A stretch of 34,469 nucleotides of DNA from an uncultured Ferrovum sp. (lineage in GTDB: Bacteria; Pseudomonadota; Gammaproteobacteria; Burkholderiales; Ferrovaceae), in contig CAIPBT010000082.1 of NCBI GenBank assembly GCA_903863375.1, forward strand, positions 1 through 34,469, read 5' to 3'. This document shows, piece by piece, positions 9,537-18,545 of this stretch (positions within the stretch are counted from its first letter, which is position 1; every line of letters begins with the position of its first letter). The notes beneath the pieces are model-generated. The model saw only the letters and a list, made by a program, of their open reading frames with translations. It searched no databases and was not told the origin of the DNA. The position numbers and the translations under genes are program-made.

Positions 9537-10506
9537 CCATGATGATCTCGCCTTCTTCGGCCAGGCGGCTCACCACGCTGAGGATTTCCTTCTGGGCGGC
9601 TTCCACCTCGCTGACCTTGACCGGGCCGCGCCCCTCGAGATCTTCCTTCAGGGTTTCGGCTGCGCGCTTCGACATGTTGCGCAGCACCTTGTCCTTCAGC
9701 TGGTCTGGCGCGCCACGCAGCGCCACCACCAGGACATCGGCCGACACGTCGCGCATCATGCGCTGGAAGCCTTTGTCGTCGACGTTGATCAGGTCGTCGA
9801 AGGTGAACATCTCGCTGCGGATCTTCTCGGCCAGGGCAGGATCGTGCGCCTCGAGGTTGGCCACCACCGAGGCTTCGCTGGCCTTGCCCATGAAGTTCAT
9901 GATCTCGGCGGCAGCCTTGATGCCGCCGAGCTTGGCCTTGCGCGTGGCATCGCCGCCCTGCAGCAGACGGGCCAGCACGTCGTTGAGCTCTTTCAGGGCA
10001 TTAGGCTGCACGCCATCCAGGGTGGCAATCCGCAGGATCACGTCATTGCGCAGCCGTTCCGGGAAGTGGCTGATGATCTCACTGGCATGGTCAGGATCCA
10101 GATGCACGGCAATGGTAGCAATGATCTGCGGATGTTCGTTTTTGATCAGCTCCGACACCGCGCCCGGGTCCATCCATTTCAGGCCATCGATACCCGCCGA
10201 TTCGCCACTGGCCAGGATCCGGTCGATCAGGCCTGCCGCCTTGTCGTCGCCCAGCGCCTTGCGCAGCACCTTGCGGATATAGTCGGACTGGTCGAGCGCG
10301 GCCAGCGGCGACAGTTCGCCGATCTCGCTCTTGAATGCCCCGACCACCTCCTCGATGTCCTCGCGACTGATGTTGTCGATGGTGGCCATCGCCGCCCCCA
10401 GCTTCTGCACTTCGCGCGGCCCCAGAAACTTGAGGATTTCGGCAGCCTCATCCTCGCCGAGGGCCATCAGCAGGATCGCACTGCGGGAAACGCCTTCGTT
10501 GCTCAT
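9505..10506 (-). CDS. fliG: Flagellar motor switch protein FliG
   Basis: 333 aa; RSAILLMALGEDEAAEILKFLGPREVQKLGAAMA, EHPQIIATIAVHLDPDHASEIISHFPE, C-terminal MFTFDDLINVDDKGFQRMMRDVSADVLVVALRGA. Confidence 0.98.
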   Translation of the reverse strand: MSNEGVSRSAILLMALGEDEAAEILKFLGPREVQKLGAAMATIDNISREDIEEVVGAFKSEIGELSPLAALDQSDYIRKVLRKALGDDKAAGLIDRILASGESAGIDGLKWMDPGAVSELIKNEHPQIIATIAVHLDPDHASEIISHFPERLRNDVILRIATLDGVQPNALKELNDVLARLLQGGDATRKAKLGGIKAAAEIMNFMGKASEASVVANLEAHDPALAEKIRSEMFTFDDLINVDDKGFQRMMRDVSADVLVVALRGAPDQLKDKVLRNMSKRAAETLKEDLEGRGPVKVSEVEAAQKEILSVVSRLAEEGEIIMGGKGGDDEFI

Positions 10507-10518
10507 GCTGTGGTGACC

Positions 10519-12234
10519 TTAGCCATTGACCCAGCCACGCAGGACCGTGGCCATCAGTTTCGGATCCTCTTTCGCCATCACCTTCAGCGCGTCGAGATCG
10601 GTCTGTAGCGGATCTTTCGGGACCTGCTCGGCTTCCTGATTCGACAGTGCCGCGACGCCATTCGCGCGCTCGCTCTCAAGCGCCAACAGTTCCGATTCTT
10701 CGCCGGCCAGCACCTCGCGACCAGTCTTTTCCGCGTCTTTGGCCGATTTTTCTTCCGCCGTCTCGACCGTGCCGGACAGTTTTCGGAAGGCCGGGCGGAT
10801 GTAGCCAAACCAGAGGTAGCCAACCACGGCGGCGAGGAGCAGGTAACGACCGGCGTCCTTGGCCATCTCGATCATCTCGGGTTGCTTCCAGAGCGGCAGC
10901 TCGGGCGGGGTGAGGTCCTTTTCCACGGTGTTGAACGGGGTGTTCACCACCGTGACCACATCCCCGCGGGTCTTGTCATAGCCGACCGCGTTCTGCACCA
11001 GGTCGGTCATCTGGGTCAGCTCCGCCGGGGTGAGCGGCCGGGTGGTGACCTTGCCCTTGGCATCTACCTCATGCTTGTTGTTCACCACCACCGCCACGGT
11101 CAGGCGCTTGACGCTGCCGGCGGGACGCTGGGTATAGACGATCGACTTGTCGACCTCGTAATTGGTGGTGGCTTCCTTGCTGTCGGTGCTCTGCGGCACC
11201 GCAGCCGGCGTGCCGGCCGCCGTTTTCGCCCCGTTGATCGGGGCCTTGGCGTCGGCAGGTGGCTGGTTGGTCAGTGCCCCGGGCACACCGGCATCCTTGG
11301 GCACGTCACCGGCATGACTTTCGGTGGACTGATGACTGCGTACGGCAGCGGCGGCCGGGTCCTGGTTGGGCTTGTAGACCTCGTCGGCCTTTTCCCCGCG
11401 GCTGAAATCCAGCTCGGCGCTGACCTGGGCGCGGATGTTGTCCATGCCCAGCACCGGCCCGAGGATGTTCTCGACGCGTCGGGTCATGCCCTGCTCGACA
11501 TCGCGGATGTACTTCAGCTGGGATTCGTCCAGGGAATTGTTTTCGTCGCGCGGCGGGTCGGACAGCAGGCTGCCAGACTGATCCACCACACTGACATTCT
11601 TGGGGGGCAGGTCGGGAACGCTGTTCGATACCAGGTGCACGATGGCCGAGACCTGGCCGCGGTCCAGGGTGCGGCCGGCGCGCAGGGTGACCATGACCGA
11701 GGCCGTCGGTTTTTCCTGATCCTTCAGGAATACCGACGGCTTGGACAGGCCGAGGTGCACCCGGGCGGTCTCGACAGCCGCCAGAGCCTGGATGGTGCGG
11801 GCCAGTTCGCCCTCCAGGCCGCGCTGGTAATTCACCTGTTCCTGGAACTGGCTGGTGCCGAGCTTCTGGGTTTCCATTAGCTCGAAGCCCACCGTGCCGC
11901 CCTTGGGCAAACCCTGGGCCGCCAGTTGCAGCCGGGCTTCATGCACCCGGGCCGACGGCACCAGGATCGCGCCGCCCTCGGTGAACTTGTAGGGAACGTT
12001 CATCTGCTGCAGGGCAGCGATGATGGCGCCGCCATCGCGGTCGCTCAGATTGCCATAGAGCACCTTCATGTCGGGGGTCTGGTTGTAGAGCCAGGCGGCG
12101 ATCACCAGCGCGATCGCCGCCGCCAGGGTGACAAAGGCCCCCAGCTTCGGGCTGTTCATCACTTCGCTGATGGCCGAGGGTTTGGCAGGGACAGCCGCCG
12201 CGGAATCGGCGCTCAGGATGTCGGTGTCAGCCAT
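10519..12234 (-). CDS. fliF: Flagellar M-ring protein FliF
   Basis: 571 aa; PDMKVLYGNLSDRDGGAIIAALQQMNVPYKF, GLPKGGTVGFELMETQKLGTSQFQEQVNYQRGLEGELARTIQ, NYEVDKSIVYTQRPAGSVKRLTVAVVV. Confidence 0.98.
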   Translation of the reverse strand: MADTDILSADSAAAVPAKPSAISEVMNSPKLGAFVTLAAAIALVIAAWLYNQTPDMKVLYGNLSDRDGGAIIAALQQMNVPYKFTEGGAILVPSARVHEARLQLAAQGLPKGGTVGFELMETQKLGTSQFQEQVNYQRGLEGELARTIQALAAVETARVHLGLSKPSVFLKDQEKPTASVMVTLRAGRTLDRGQVSAIVHLVSNSVPDLPPKNVSVVDQSGSLLSDPPRDENNSLDESQLKYIRDVEQGMTRRVENILGPVLGMDNIRAQVSAELDFSRGEKADEVYKPNQDPAAAAVRSHQSTESHAGDVPKDAGVPGALTNQPPADAKAPINGAKTAAGTPAAVPQSTDSKEATTNYEVDKSIVYTQRPAGSVKRLTVAVVVNNKHEVDAKGKVTTRPLTPAELTQMTDLVQNAVGYDKTRGDVVTVVNTPFNTVEKDLTPPELPLWKQPEMIEMAKDAGRYLLLAAVVGYLWFGYIRPAFRKLSGTVETAEEKSAKDAEKTGREVLAGEESELLALESERANGVAALSNQEAEQVPKDPLQTDLDALKVMAKEDPKLMATVLRGWVNG

Positions 12235-12306
12235 GGATACTCAATGCCCGGTGGATGCTGCGGATGACGAGCAGTATCGTGGCGGCGCAGAACCGGCAAA
12301 ACGGGG

Positions 12307-12331
12307 ATAAACCCCGGGTAAGCCGGTTTAT
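12307..12331. promoter_or_regulatory. 7-bp inverted repeat in the fliF-fliE divergent intergenic region
   Basis: ATAAACC (12307-12313) - 11 bp - GGTTTAT (12325-12331); perfect arms between two divergent flagellar operons. Confidence 0.4.
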
Positions 12332-12401
12332 TTCGGGCAAGGAAGACGGTCGCCCGCGCGTACAGTGCGTAACATCCATCCACACCTGAGGGAGCAGCAT
12401 C

Positions 12402-12905
12402 ATGGCGATCGGTGGCATTGGCGCCAGTCCCGCCGCAGGCATCGACAATGTGCTCGCACAGTTGCGCATGGCGCAGGCGCGCACGCAGGCCAGTCTCGGT
12501 TCGTCTGCTGCGGGCGCTGCAGGCGCTGTCGGTGCTGCGGCCGGCAGTGCGGCCGGCGGCAGTGCGGCGCGTGGCGCAGACGCCCTCTCGGCGGGCGGTG
12601 GCGTGCTGCGCGGCCGTCTCAGCCTGTCGGATGACAGCGCGACCAGTGCCGCCAGTGCAAGTGGCGCCGCCGGTGCCAGTCCCGGCAGTTTTGTCAGTGC
12701 CCTGCAGGCCTCACTCGCCCAGGTCAACACCACGCAGCAGCAGGCCACCAAGCTCGGGCAGGATTACGAGAAGGGCAACACCAATGTCGACCTGCAGGAC
12801 GTGATGGTGGCCATGCAGAAGGCCAACGTGAGCTTCCAGGGGGCGGTGCAGGTGCGCAACCGTCTGGTGACGGCCTATCACGACATCATGAACATGCAGC
12901 TCTGA
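12402..12905 (+). CDS. fliE: Flagellar hook-basal body protein FliE (with Ala/Gly/Ser-rich insertion)
   Basis: 167 aa; C-terminal SFVSALQASLAQVNTTQQQATKLGQDYEKGNTNVDLQDVMVAMQKANVSFQGAVQVRNRLVTAYHDIMNMQL is FliE-like; divergent from fliF. Confidence 0.93.
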   Translation: MAIGGIGASPAAGIDNVLAQLRMAQARTQASLGSSAAGAAGAVGAAAGSAAGGSAARGADALSAGGGVLRGRLSLSDDSATSAASASGAAGASPGSFVSALQASLAQVNTTQQQATKLGQDYEKGNTNVDLQDVMVAMQKANVSFQGAVQVRNRLVTAYHDIMNMQL

Positions 12906-12936
12906 GGCACGCGGCGCACAGGCTGCGCGGGAAAGC

Positions 12937-13707
12937 TCAGGGGCGCAGGCGGGCGCGCAGGGTGCTGCGTTCGGCGTGAATCACAAACCGGCGGATCAGC
13001 TGCTCGGCCTGCGGGCTGACGTTGTCGAATTCGCAGCCATAGCGCCAGCCATTGTCACCGGCCGGCAGGGTCCAGGACTCGCGTGACCGCACCACCAGGC
13101 TCAGGTTGACGCTTTCCAAGGGCCCCAGTTCCAGCTGGCACCCGCGCAGCACGCTGCCAATCTCGAACTCCTGTCCGCCATCTTCGATCAGCAGGCATAG
13201 TCCGCCGCCCGAGAGGTCGACCACGCGCAGGGGCTGGTCCGGATCGCCGGCCTCCGGCGCCAGAAACAGCAGGGGCACCCGTCCGCCCGCCATCGGCATG
13301 CGGAAGTTCTCGCGCCGCTGCCGGCGCAGCACCAGATGCGGCCATTCGGTTTCCAGCAGCAGGCGTCCCTCGACAATGCGCAGCGATCGCACCTTGGCGA
13401 GAAACCGCACCGTGACGCGTTCCACCAGCACGATGCAATCCACCACATCCTGGCTGGCCAGGGGCATGAAATCGATATCGTCCTCTTCCCCACTCAGCAC
13501 CAGGCAGTCGCCGGCCTTCGCGGTGGTCAGTTCACCGACCGCACGACGGTCATTGCCTACGCCGCGCAGTGCCACGGGTTGCCGCTCACTGCACGCGGAG
13601 TTGAAGATGGCCTCAACAGCCTTCGGCGTGCGGACGCCAAACTGACGCAGGTCTTCCTCACTGATGGTGGACAGGTCGGCATCCAGAGGGACGGGGAAGC
13701 GGATCAT
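12937..13707 (-). CDS. PilZ-domain flagellar brake protein, YcgR-like
   Basis: 256 aa; RRQRRENFR (RxxxR c-di-GMP motif) and VVDLSGGGLCL (D/NxSxxG) in the expected order, preceded by a YcgR-N-like domain. Confidence 0.88.
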   Translation of the reverse strand: MIRFPVPLDADLSTISEEDLRQFGVRTPKAVEAIFNSACSERQPVALRGVGNDRRAVGELTTAKAGDCLVLSGEEDDIDFMPLASQDVVDCIVLVERVTVRFLAKVRSLRIVEGRLLLETEWPHLVLRRQRRENFRMPMAGGRVPLLFLAPEAGDPDQPLRVVDLSGGGLCLLIEDGGQEFEIGSVLRGCQLELGPLESVNLSLVVRSRESWTLPAGDNGWRYGCEFDNVSPQAEQLIRRFVIHAERSTLRARLRP

Positions 13708-14093
13708 GAACGGTCTTGCTCCGGCAGGGTGAGGACAGGGGGCAGCGCATTGGAGTGTATCAAGCCTGCATCGAGGCGGTGTAACCAGGCCAGCAGCTCG
13801 GCCACCGCCCGGTAAAGTTCCACCGGAATGTGCGCATCGAGATCCAGTTGCATCAGCAGGCTGAGCAGTTCGCGCGATTCGTGCACGTACACGCCATTGG
13901 CCCGCGCTTTGGCAAGGATGGCATCGGCCAGCAGGCCCCGCCCCTTCGCCACCACCCGCGGCGGTCCCCGCTGGGGATCGTAGGCGAGCGCGATGGCCTC
14001 AGCGACAGCGCGCGCATCCATGCCGCGCGCATCCACGGTACGCGCATCCACAGCATGCGCGTCGCTGGTGGCCGGATCGGCGGCGCGGGTCAT
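13704..14093 (-). CDS. FlhB C-terminal domain-like protein (EscU/YscU/HrcU family)
   Basis: 129 aa; AIALAYDPQRGPPRVVAKGRGLLADAILAKARANGVYVHESRELLSLLMQLDLDAHIPVELYRAVAELLAWL; resembles the FlhB cytoplasmic domain without the TM domain and without NPTH. Confidence 0.8.
   Translation of the reverse strand: MTRAADPATSDAHAVDARTVDARGMDARAVAEAIALAYDPQRGPPRVVAKGRGLLADAILAKARANGVYVHESRELLSLLMQLDLDAHIPVELYRAVAELLAWLHRLDAGLIHSNALPPVLTLPEQDRS
14004..14063. repeat. Four 15-bp units encoding a DA(H/R)xx pentapeptide repeat
   Basis: gacagcgcgcgcatc / catgccgcgcgcatc / cacggtacgcgcatc / cacagcatgcgcgtc; encodes DAHAV-DARTV-DARGM-DARAV. Confidence 0.85.
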
Positions 14094-15190
14094 CGCGGCG
14101 GCGGTGTGGCGGAGGGCGTCTGCCCTGCTGTCACATCCAGTTGGGCGGCTTGCAGGCCACTTGACTGCAGTGCCAACACCAAGTCAGGCAGCCCGTTGCG
14201 CAGGGTGTCGACCTGTTCGCTGGCGGCCGCCAGTTGCACACCGAGGGCCTGACCCTGCAGGGTCAGCCGTGCCTCTACCGCGCCCAAGCCCGGCAGGGTC
14301 AGGCGCAGGGTACTGCGCCACGGCACGTTTGAACCCTGCTGGGTGCCGCTGTGCGCATGGCTGTCCGGGTCTTGCTGGGGTTGCGGTTCTGGTCCGGCGG
14401 TCAGGTGCACCATCTGGCCCGGCCAGGCCTGCACCGCCCAGCTCACCTGTTGCAGGTCGAGTGCCTGCAGCTGCTGCTGCACCAGCGGGGCTGCCTGGGG
14501 ATGCACCACGCCTGCGGCGAGGCCTGGGCCGGCGGTGTCGCGTAGACCGCCTGGCGATGGCGCCGTGCGGTGCTGGATGGTCGCGCCAGCGGCAGGGCTG
14601 CCGGCGCTGCCAAGCGCTGGCAGCACGGTGGCGGCAAGGCGTGCAAGCATCGAGGCCGGGCGCGCCAGCGACGCGCTGGGTGGCAGCATGGCTTCCAGCC
14701 GGGACGGCACGACCTGGGGCAGGGCTTGGGCCACACCCTGGGCGGGCGCACGAGAGGTCGCTATGGCCGGCAAGGGCAGGGGTGACAAGCTGCCCTGTGG
14801 CTCACTGCGCAAGGCCGGCAGCGAACCGAGTCCACCAACCCATGCAGCCAGATGGGACTCATAAAACAGGCCACTCTCGGCAAGACTTTGCTGCAGGCCA
14901 TTGGCCAGCGTGGCGATCGACGCACTGTCTGGCGCCGGTGGTGCCGGCAGCAGGGGTCGTGACAGCAGTGTCGCCGCTGCATCGGACATCGGCGCGTCGG
15001 CGCGGCCAGCGCCGGGTTGCGCGAGCGCCTGCAACAGGCGGCCGGTATCGGACAATTCGGTCTCGGCCAGGGCGGGCTGCGGCGCAACCGATGGAAGAGC
15101 GGCCGGCTGACCGGCCAGCCGCCCCTGTGGCGCCACAGCGCGCACGGCGCCGACGGCGCCGACGGCGGACACGGCAGGCAACGGTTCCAT
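14090..15190 (-). CDS. Second FliK-like (hook-length control C-terminal domain) protein
   Basis: 366 aa; C-terminal WRSTLRLTLPGLGAVEARLTLQGQALGVQLAAASEQVDTLRNGLPDLVLALQSSGLQAAQLDV resembles FliK C-terminal domain; ATGA overlap with the FlhB-like ORF. Confidence 0.7.
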   Translation of the reverse strand: MEPLPAVSAVGAVGAVRAVAPQGRLAGQPAALPSVAPQPALAETELSDTGRLLQALAQPGAGRADAPMSDAAATLLSRPLLPAPPAPDSASIATLANGLQQSLAESGLFYESHLAAWVGGLGSLPALRSEPQGSLSPLPLPAIATSRAPAQGVAQALPQVVPSRLEAMLPPSASLARPASMLARLAATVLPALGSAGSPAAGATIQHRTAPSPGGLRDTAGPGLAAGVVHPQAAPLVQQQLQALDLQQVSWAVQAWPGQMVHLTAGPEPQPQQDPDSHAHSGTQQGSNVPWRSTLRLTLPGLGAVEARLTLQGQALGVQLAAASEQVDTLRNGLPDLVLALQSSGLQAAQLDVTAGQTPSATPPPR

Positions 15191-15211
15191 GCAATGCGGG
15201 CCGTCGCGGGC

Positions 15212-15553
15212 TTAGTGCAGGCCCGGGCGGTAGGCCTTGTTGAGCTTCTGCTGCGTACCGGTGCGCCCGATCAGCTGCTGCAACTCGTCCATCCAGGGCT
15301 GGGTGACGGCGCGGATCGCGGCATCGTCCGCCAGGATCTGCTTCAGCAGTTCGAACTTGCGTTGCTTCTGCTGATCCGACAGGGCGGTACCAGCTTCCTC
15401 CGACATCAGGCGATGGGTGATGTCGCGACACTGATTCTCGATGGTGCGCAGGCGGTCCCAGTCGCGCGCCTCGGCGGCGCGGGCCATCTGTGCCATCAGC
15501 ACGCTGATCGCATGGTAGAGCTGCAGCACTTCATCCGGAGCCATCGCAGCCAT
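15212..15553 (-). CDS. fliT: Flagellar protein FliT (chaperone)
   Basis: 113 aa helical protein directly downstream of fliS with ATGA overlap; LLKQILADDAAIRAVTQPWMDELQQLI. Confidence 0.8.
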   Translation of the reverse strand: MAAMAPDEVLQLYHAISVLMAQMARAAEARDWDRLRTIENQCRDITHRLMSEEAGTALSDQQKQRKFELLKQILADDAAIRAVTQPWMDELQQLIGRTGTQQKLNKAYRPGLH

Positions 15554-15990
15554 CAGGCAGTAGCCTGCAGGTCGGCGGCGGCTCCCAAGGCAGCACGGCG
15601 GTTTGGCGCGATCTGGCTCCAGGCGCTTTCCAGCTCCCCCAGCAGACGATCGGCCTCCCGCAGGGGACCAGCATCGTTGTTCAGGTTGCCTTCGGTCAGG
15701 CGCCGCACCATATAGTCATAGAGCGAAGCCAGCCGGTCGGCCATCTCCGGATTGGCGTCCCAGCTCAGGCTGGCATTCAGGCCCTCGACGATGATGTTGA
15801 CGGCCCGTCCGATCGACTCACCCTTGCGGGCAATATCTCCCCGCTCTAGGGCAACCAAGGCCTTGGCGATCGACACCCGGGCACCCTCAAACAGCATCTG
15901 GATCAGCTTGTGGGGATCGGCCGCCATCACGCCAGTCTCCACGCCAGTGTGTTCGTAGGCACGCGTGCCAAATTTCGAGGATCCAAACAT
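15553..15990 (-). CDS. fliS: Flagellin export chaperone FliS
   Basis: 145 aa; YEHTGVETGVMAADPHKLIQMLFEGARVSIAKALVALERGDIARKGESIGRAVNIIVEGLNASLSWD, YDYMVRRLTEGNLNND. Confidence 0.97.
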   Translation of the reverse strand: MFGSSKFGTRAYEHTGVETGVMAADPHKLIQMLFEGARVSIAKALVALERGDIARKGESIGRAVNIIVEGLNASLSWDANPEMADRLASLYDYMVRRLTEGNLNNDAGPLREADRLLGELESAWSQIAPNRRAALGAAADLQATA

Positions 15991-16128
15991 GTCGAGGGCT
16001 CCGTACTAAGGTTCAGGCCGCACACATTCAGGGTCAGGTTCATCACGCTTGTGCCTCTTGGGGATGGGTAAGGTCCGTCCGTCCGTCAGCCAGCAAGCGC
16101 CTGCCCCGTGTGTTGCCAGCGGGATGAA

Positions 16129-16144
16129 TGCTTTACGGCTGCCA
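16129..16144 (-). promoter_or_regulatory. Weak candidate sigma-54 promoter upstream of fliS
   Basis: Minus strand TGGCAGCCGTAAAGCA: GG-N10-GC spacing, -12 element AAGCA rather than TTGCA. Confidence 0.2.
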
Positions 16145-16371
16145 GACTTTGCAACTTGAACGACAGGACGGATTCTGCGCCGCGTCCGCACCTGCCTGAC
16201 CGGTAAGGAAGGCCCGAAAACCCCGGCATTTCGGATGGCCTTGGCAGGCGTGCGGTAGAGCCCGCCGCGCCGTTCCATATCGGAGAGGTTTTTGCCGCTA
16301 TTCAGACCATCGTGAATTTGTGTGCTGTTTTAAGCTTGACACGGGCAGAAAATAATTTTTCCCCCGGTCTT

Positions 16372-16398
16372 TAAAGTTCTCCCACAGGCCACCGTTAT
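16372..16398 (+). promoter_or_regulatory. Sigma-28 (FliA) promoter of fliC
   Basis: TAAAGTTC (16372-16379) - N11 - ACCGTTAT (16391-16398), close to TAAAGTTT-N11-GCCGATAA, upstream of fliC. Confidence 0.8.
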
Positions 16399-16420
16399 GG
16401 CTTACATCGGCGCTCGTTGA

Positions 16421-16443
16421 CCGCCGAATGCAAAGTTCGGCGG
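16421..16443 (+). promoter_or_regulatory. Perfect 8-bp hairpin in the predicted fliC 5'UTR
   Basis: CCGCCGAA - tgcaaag - TTCGGCGG, between the predicted sigma-28 start site and the fliC ATG at 16522. Confidence 0.6.
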
Positions 16444-16521
16444 AGCATGCCACGGGAAGTGGACACCGCCAGAAAACCCCAACGGGCTTGTGTTCGAAAG
16501 ACTTTAAGGAGACTTACCACC

Positions 16522-17973
16522 ATGGCTTCATACATCTCTACCAACTACTCTTCCCTGCAGGCGCAGTACAACCTGAACAAGTCGCAGGGATCCCTCAGCA
16601 CCTCGCTCGAGCGTCTGTCCTCCGGCCTGCGCATCAACAGCGCGGCGGACGACGCTGCCGGCCTCGCGATCTCCGATCGGATGACCTCGCAGATCAACGG
16701 TCTGAACCAGGCTGGCCGCAACGCCAACGACGGCATCTCGCTGGCCCAGACCGCCGATGGCGCGTTGAGCTCGATCAGCGACAACCTGCAGCGTATCCGC
16801 CAGTTGGCGGTGCAGTCGGCCAACAGCACCAACAGCGCTAGCGACCGCGCGTCGCTGAATGCCGAATCGCAGCAGCTGCTGGGCGAAATCCAGCGCGTGT
16901 CGGGCACCACCCAGTTCAACGGCATCAACCTGCTGGATGGTTCGTTCAGCGGTCAGCAGTTCCAGGTCGGCGCCAATGCCAACCAAACCATCGGCATCAG
17001 CCTGCAGGGCGCCAGCACCTCCACCTTGGGCAGCTACGGTGGCGCGTCGACGACGGCCGTAAACGGCTCGGCCTTCTCGGCCGCCAATGCCATCTCGATC
17101 AACGGCCAGCAGATTGGCGCGTCGGTGGTGGGTGCCAACACGGTGAGCCAGGGTGCCGGCAGTGCGTTCTCGCTGGCCGCCGCCATCAACGTCGAAACCG
17201 CGAACACGGGTGTGACCGCCACGGCGACCACCACCCTGGCTGGCGGCTCGGTCGCGGCTGCGGCCTCGTCGCTCAACTCCGGCGACCTGACCATCAACGG
17301 TGTGGCTCTGGGTTCGGTTGCTGCCGGCTCGACCGCCGTCGCCTCGGGCAACAACATGGCAGCGGCCATCAACGCCGTGTCGGCCCAGTCTGGTGTGACC
17401 GCTTCGGTCAACAACCTGACCGGTGCCCTGACCCTGAACGCTTCAGACGGCTCGGACATTGTGTTGACCTCGGCCAACGCCACGGCCACCGCCAACATCG
17501 GCAGCTTCGGTCTGACCGCCTCGACCGGTGCCGGCACGTCTACCCAAGGCACGCTGAGCCTGTCGTCGGCCTCCAGCTTCTCGATCGCCGATACCGGTAC
17601 CAACGCGGGTGGCGGTCTGGCCGCCGCTGGTCTGAGCACCTACAGCGCCACGCTGACCTCGCTGAGCACCGTCAAGCTCGACACCACCGCCAACGCCAAT
17701 ACGGCGCTGGGGGTGATTGACGCGGCGATCAGCCAGGTCGACAGCCAGCGTGCCACGCTGGGTGCCACGCAGAACCGCTTCCAGTCGACCATCAGCAACC
17801 TGCAGCAAACCTCCACCAACATCAGCAGCGCCCGCAGCCGCATCCGCGATACGGACTTCGCTGCCGAAACCGCGAACCTGTCGCAGTCGCAGATCCTGCA
17901 GCAGGCCGGCACCGCCATGCTGACCCAGGCCAACAGCCTGCCGAACTCGGTCCTGTCCCTGCTGAAGGGCTGA
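16522..17973 (+). CDS. fliC: Flagellin
   Basis: 483 aa from ATG at 16522 (RBS AAGGAG); N-terminal [55 protein letters not shown] and C-terminal [50 protein letters not shown]. Confidence 0.98.
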   Translation: MASYISTNYSSLQAQYNLNKSQGSLSTSLERLSSGLRINSAADDAAGLAISDRMTSQINGLNQAGRNANDGISLAQTADGALSSISDNLQRIRQLAVQSANSTNSASDRASLNAESQQLLGEIQRVSGTTQFNGINLLDGSFSGQQFQVGANANQTIGISLQGASTSTLGSYGGASTTAVNGSAFSAANAISINGQQIGASVVGANTVSQGAGSAFSLAAAINVETANTGVTATATTTLAGGSVAAAASSLNSGDLTINGVALGSVAAGSTAVASGNNMAAAINAVSAQSGVTASVNNLTGALTLNASDGSDIVLTSANATATANIGSFGLTASTGAGTSTQGTLSLSSASSFSIADTGTNAGGGLAAAGLSTYSATLTSLSTVKLDTTANANTALGVIDAAISQVDSQRATLGATQNRFQSTISNLQQTSTNISSARSRIRDTDFAAETANLSQSQILQQAGTAMLTQANSLPNSVLSLLKG

Positions 17974-18008
17974 TGCCGGGGCGCCTGGCGCCTGCTGTCA
18001 CGCAACCA

Positions 18009-18045
18009 GGCCCCGGGGACGCTGTGTTCCCGGGGCCGTTTGGGT
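18009..18045 (+). terminator. Rho-independent-like terminator after fliC
   Basis: GGCCCCGGG (18009-18017) - loop - CCCGGGGCC (18029-18037), followed by GTTTGGGTT; 36 nt after the fliC stop. Confidence 0.65.
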
Positions 18046-18131
18046 TGTTGGGGCTGCGCTGACGGCCGTTTGCTGTCTTGGCTGCCAGTCATTGTTCCGC
18101 TTGTGGTTCCGTATTTCAGGAGCATCTAGAC

Positions 18132-18542
18132 ATGGATATCTCTTCGCTCAACAGTGCTTCACCGATACCGCGCGACCTCGCTTCGCCCCCGACCGGCGGC
18201 GTAGGGCTTGGCGGTGCAGCAGGAGCCAGTTCGGCAGTGGCCGAGACAGCGATCTCCATGCCTGGATTTTCCCCGACCAGTGATGTCAGTGCCGGGGCGG
18301 CGAAAGCCGCCGGCAAAACCCTCGACATGAAATCCGCCTTGACGCAGGCTAATCAGATGTTGCAACAACAGGCCTCGACCTCGCTGCAGTTCCAGGTCGA
18401 TCCCAGCTCCAAGCAGACGGTGGTGCAGATGATCGACGTGAACAGCAAGGAAGTGATCAAGCAGTTTCCCAGCGAAGAGTTTCTGCGAATGGCGAGTGTG
18501 GTCGACACCTTGCAGAAGCAACTGGTCAACGAGAAGGTATAA
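18132..18542 (+). CDS. flaG: FlaG-family flagellar protein
   Basis: 136 aa; C-terminal LQFQVDPSSKQTVVQMIDVNSKEVIKQFPSEEFLRMASVVDTLQKQLVNEKV; between fliC and fliD. Confidence 0.92.
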   Translation: MDISSLNSASPIPRDLASPPTGGVGLGGAAGASSAVAETAISMPGFSPTSDVSAGAAKAAGKTLDMKSALTQANQMLQQQASTSLQFQVDPSSKQTVVQMIDVNSKEVIKQFPSEEFLRMASVVDTLQKQLVNEKV

Positions 18543-18545
18543 GCC

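Noticed and set aside
9361-10608. 415-aa plus-strand ORF opposite fliG/fliH
   Set aside because: Antisense shadow of conserved FliG.
10882-11880. 332-aa plus-strand ORF opposite fliF
   Set aside because: Antisense shadow of conserved FliF.
12340-12400. Strong sigma-54 promoter for fliE
   Set aside because: Only GG-N10-GC spacing matches (CGGTTTATTTCGGGCA); flanking consensus positions do not.
16006-16278. 90-aa minus-strand ORF between fliS and fliC
   Set aside because: No clear RBS or recognisable domain; lies in the fliS upstream region. Kept only as a possible leader.
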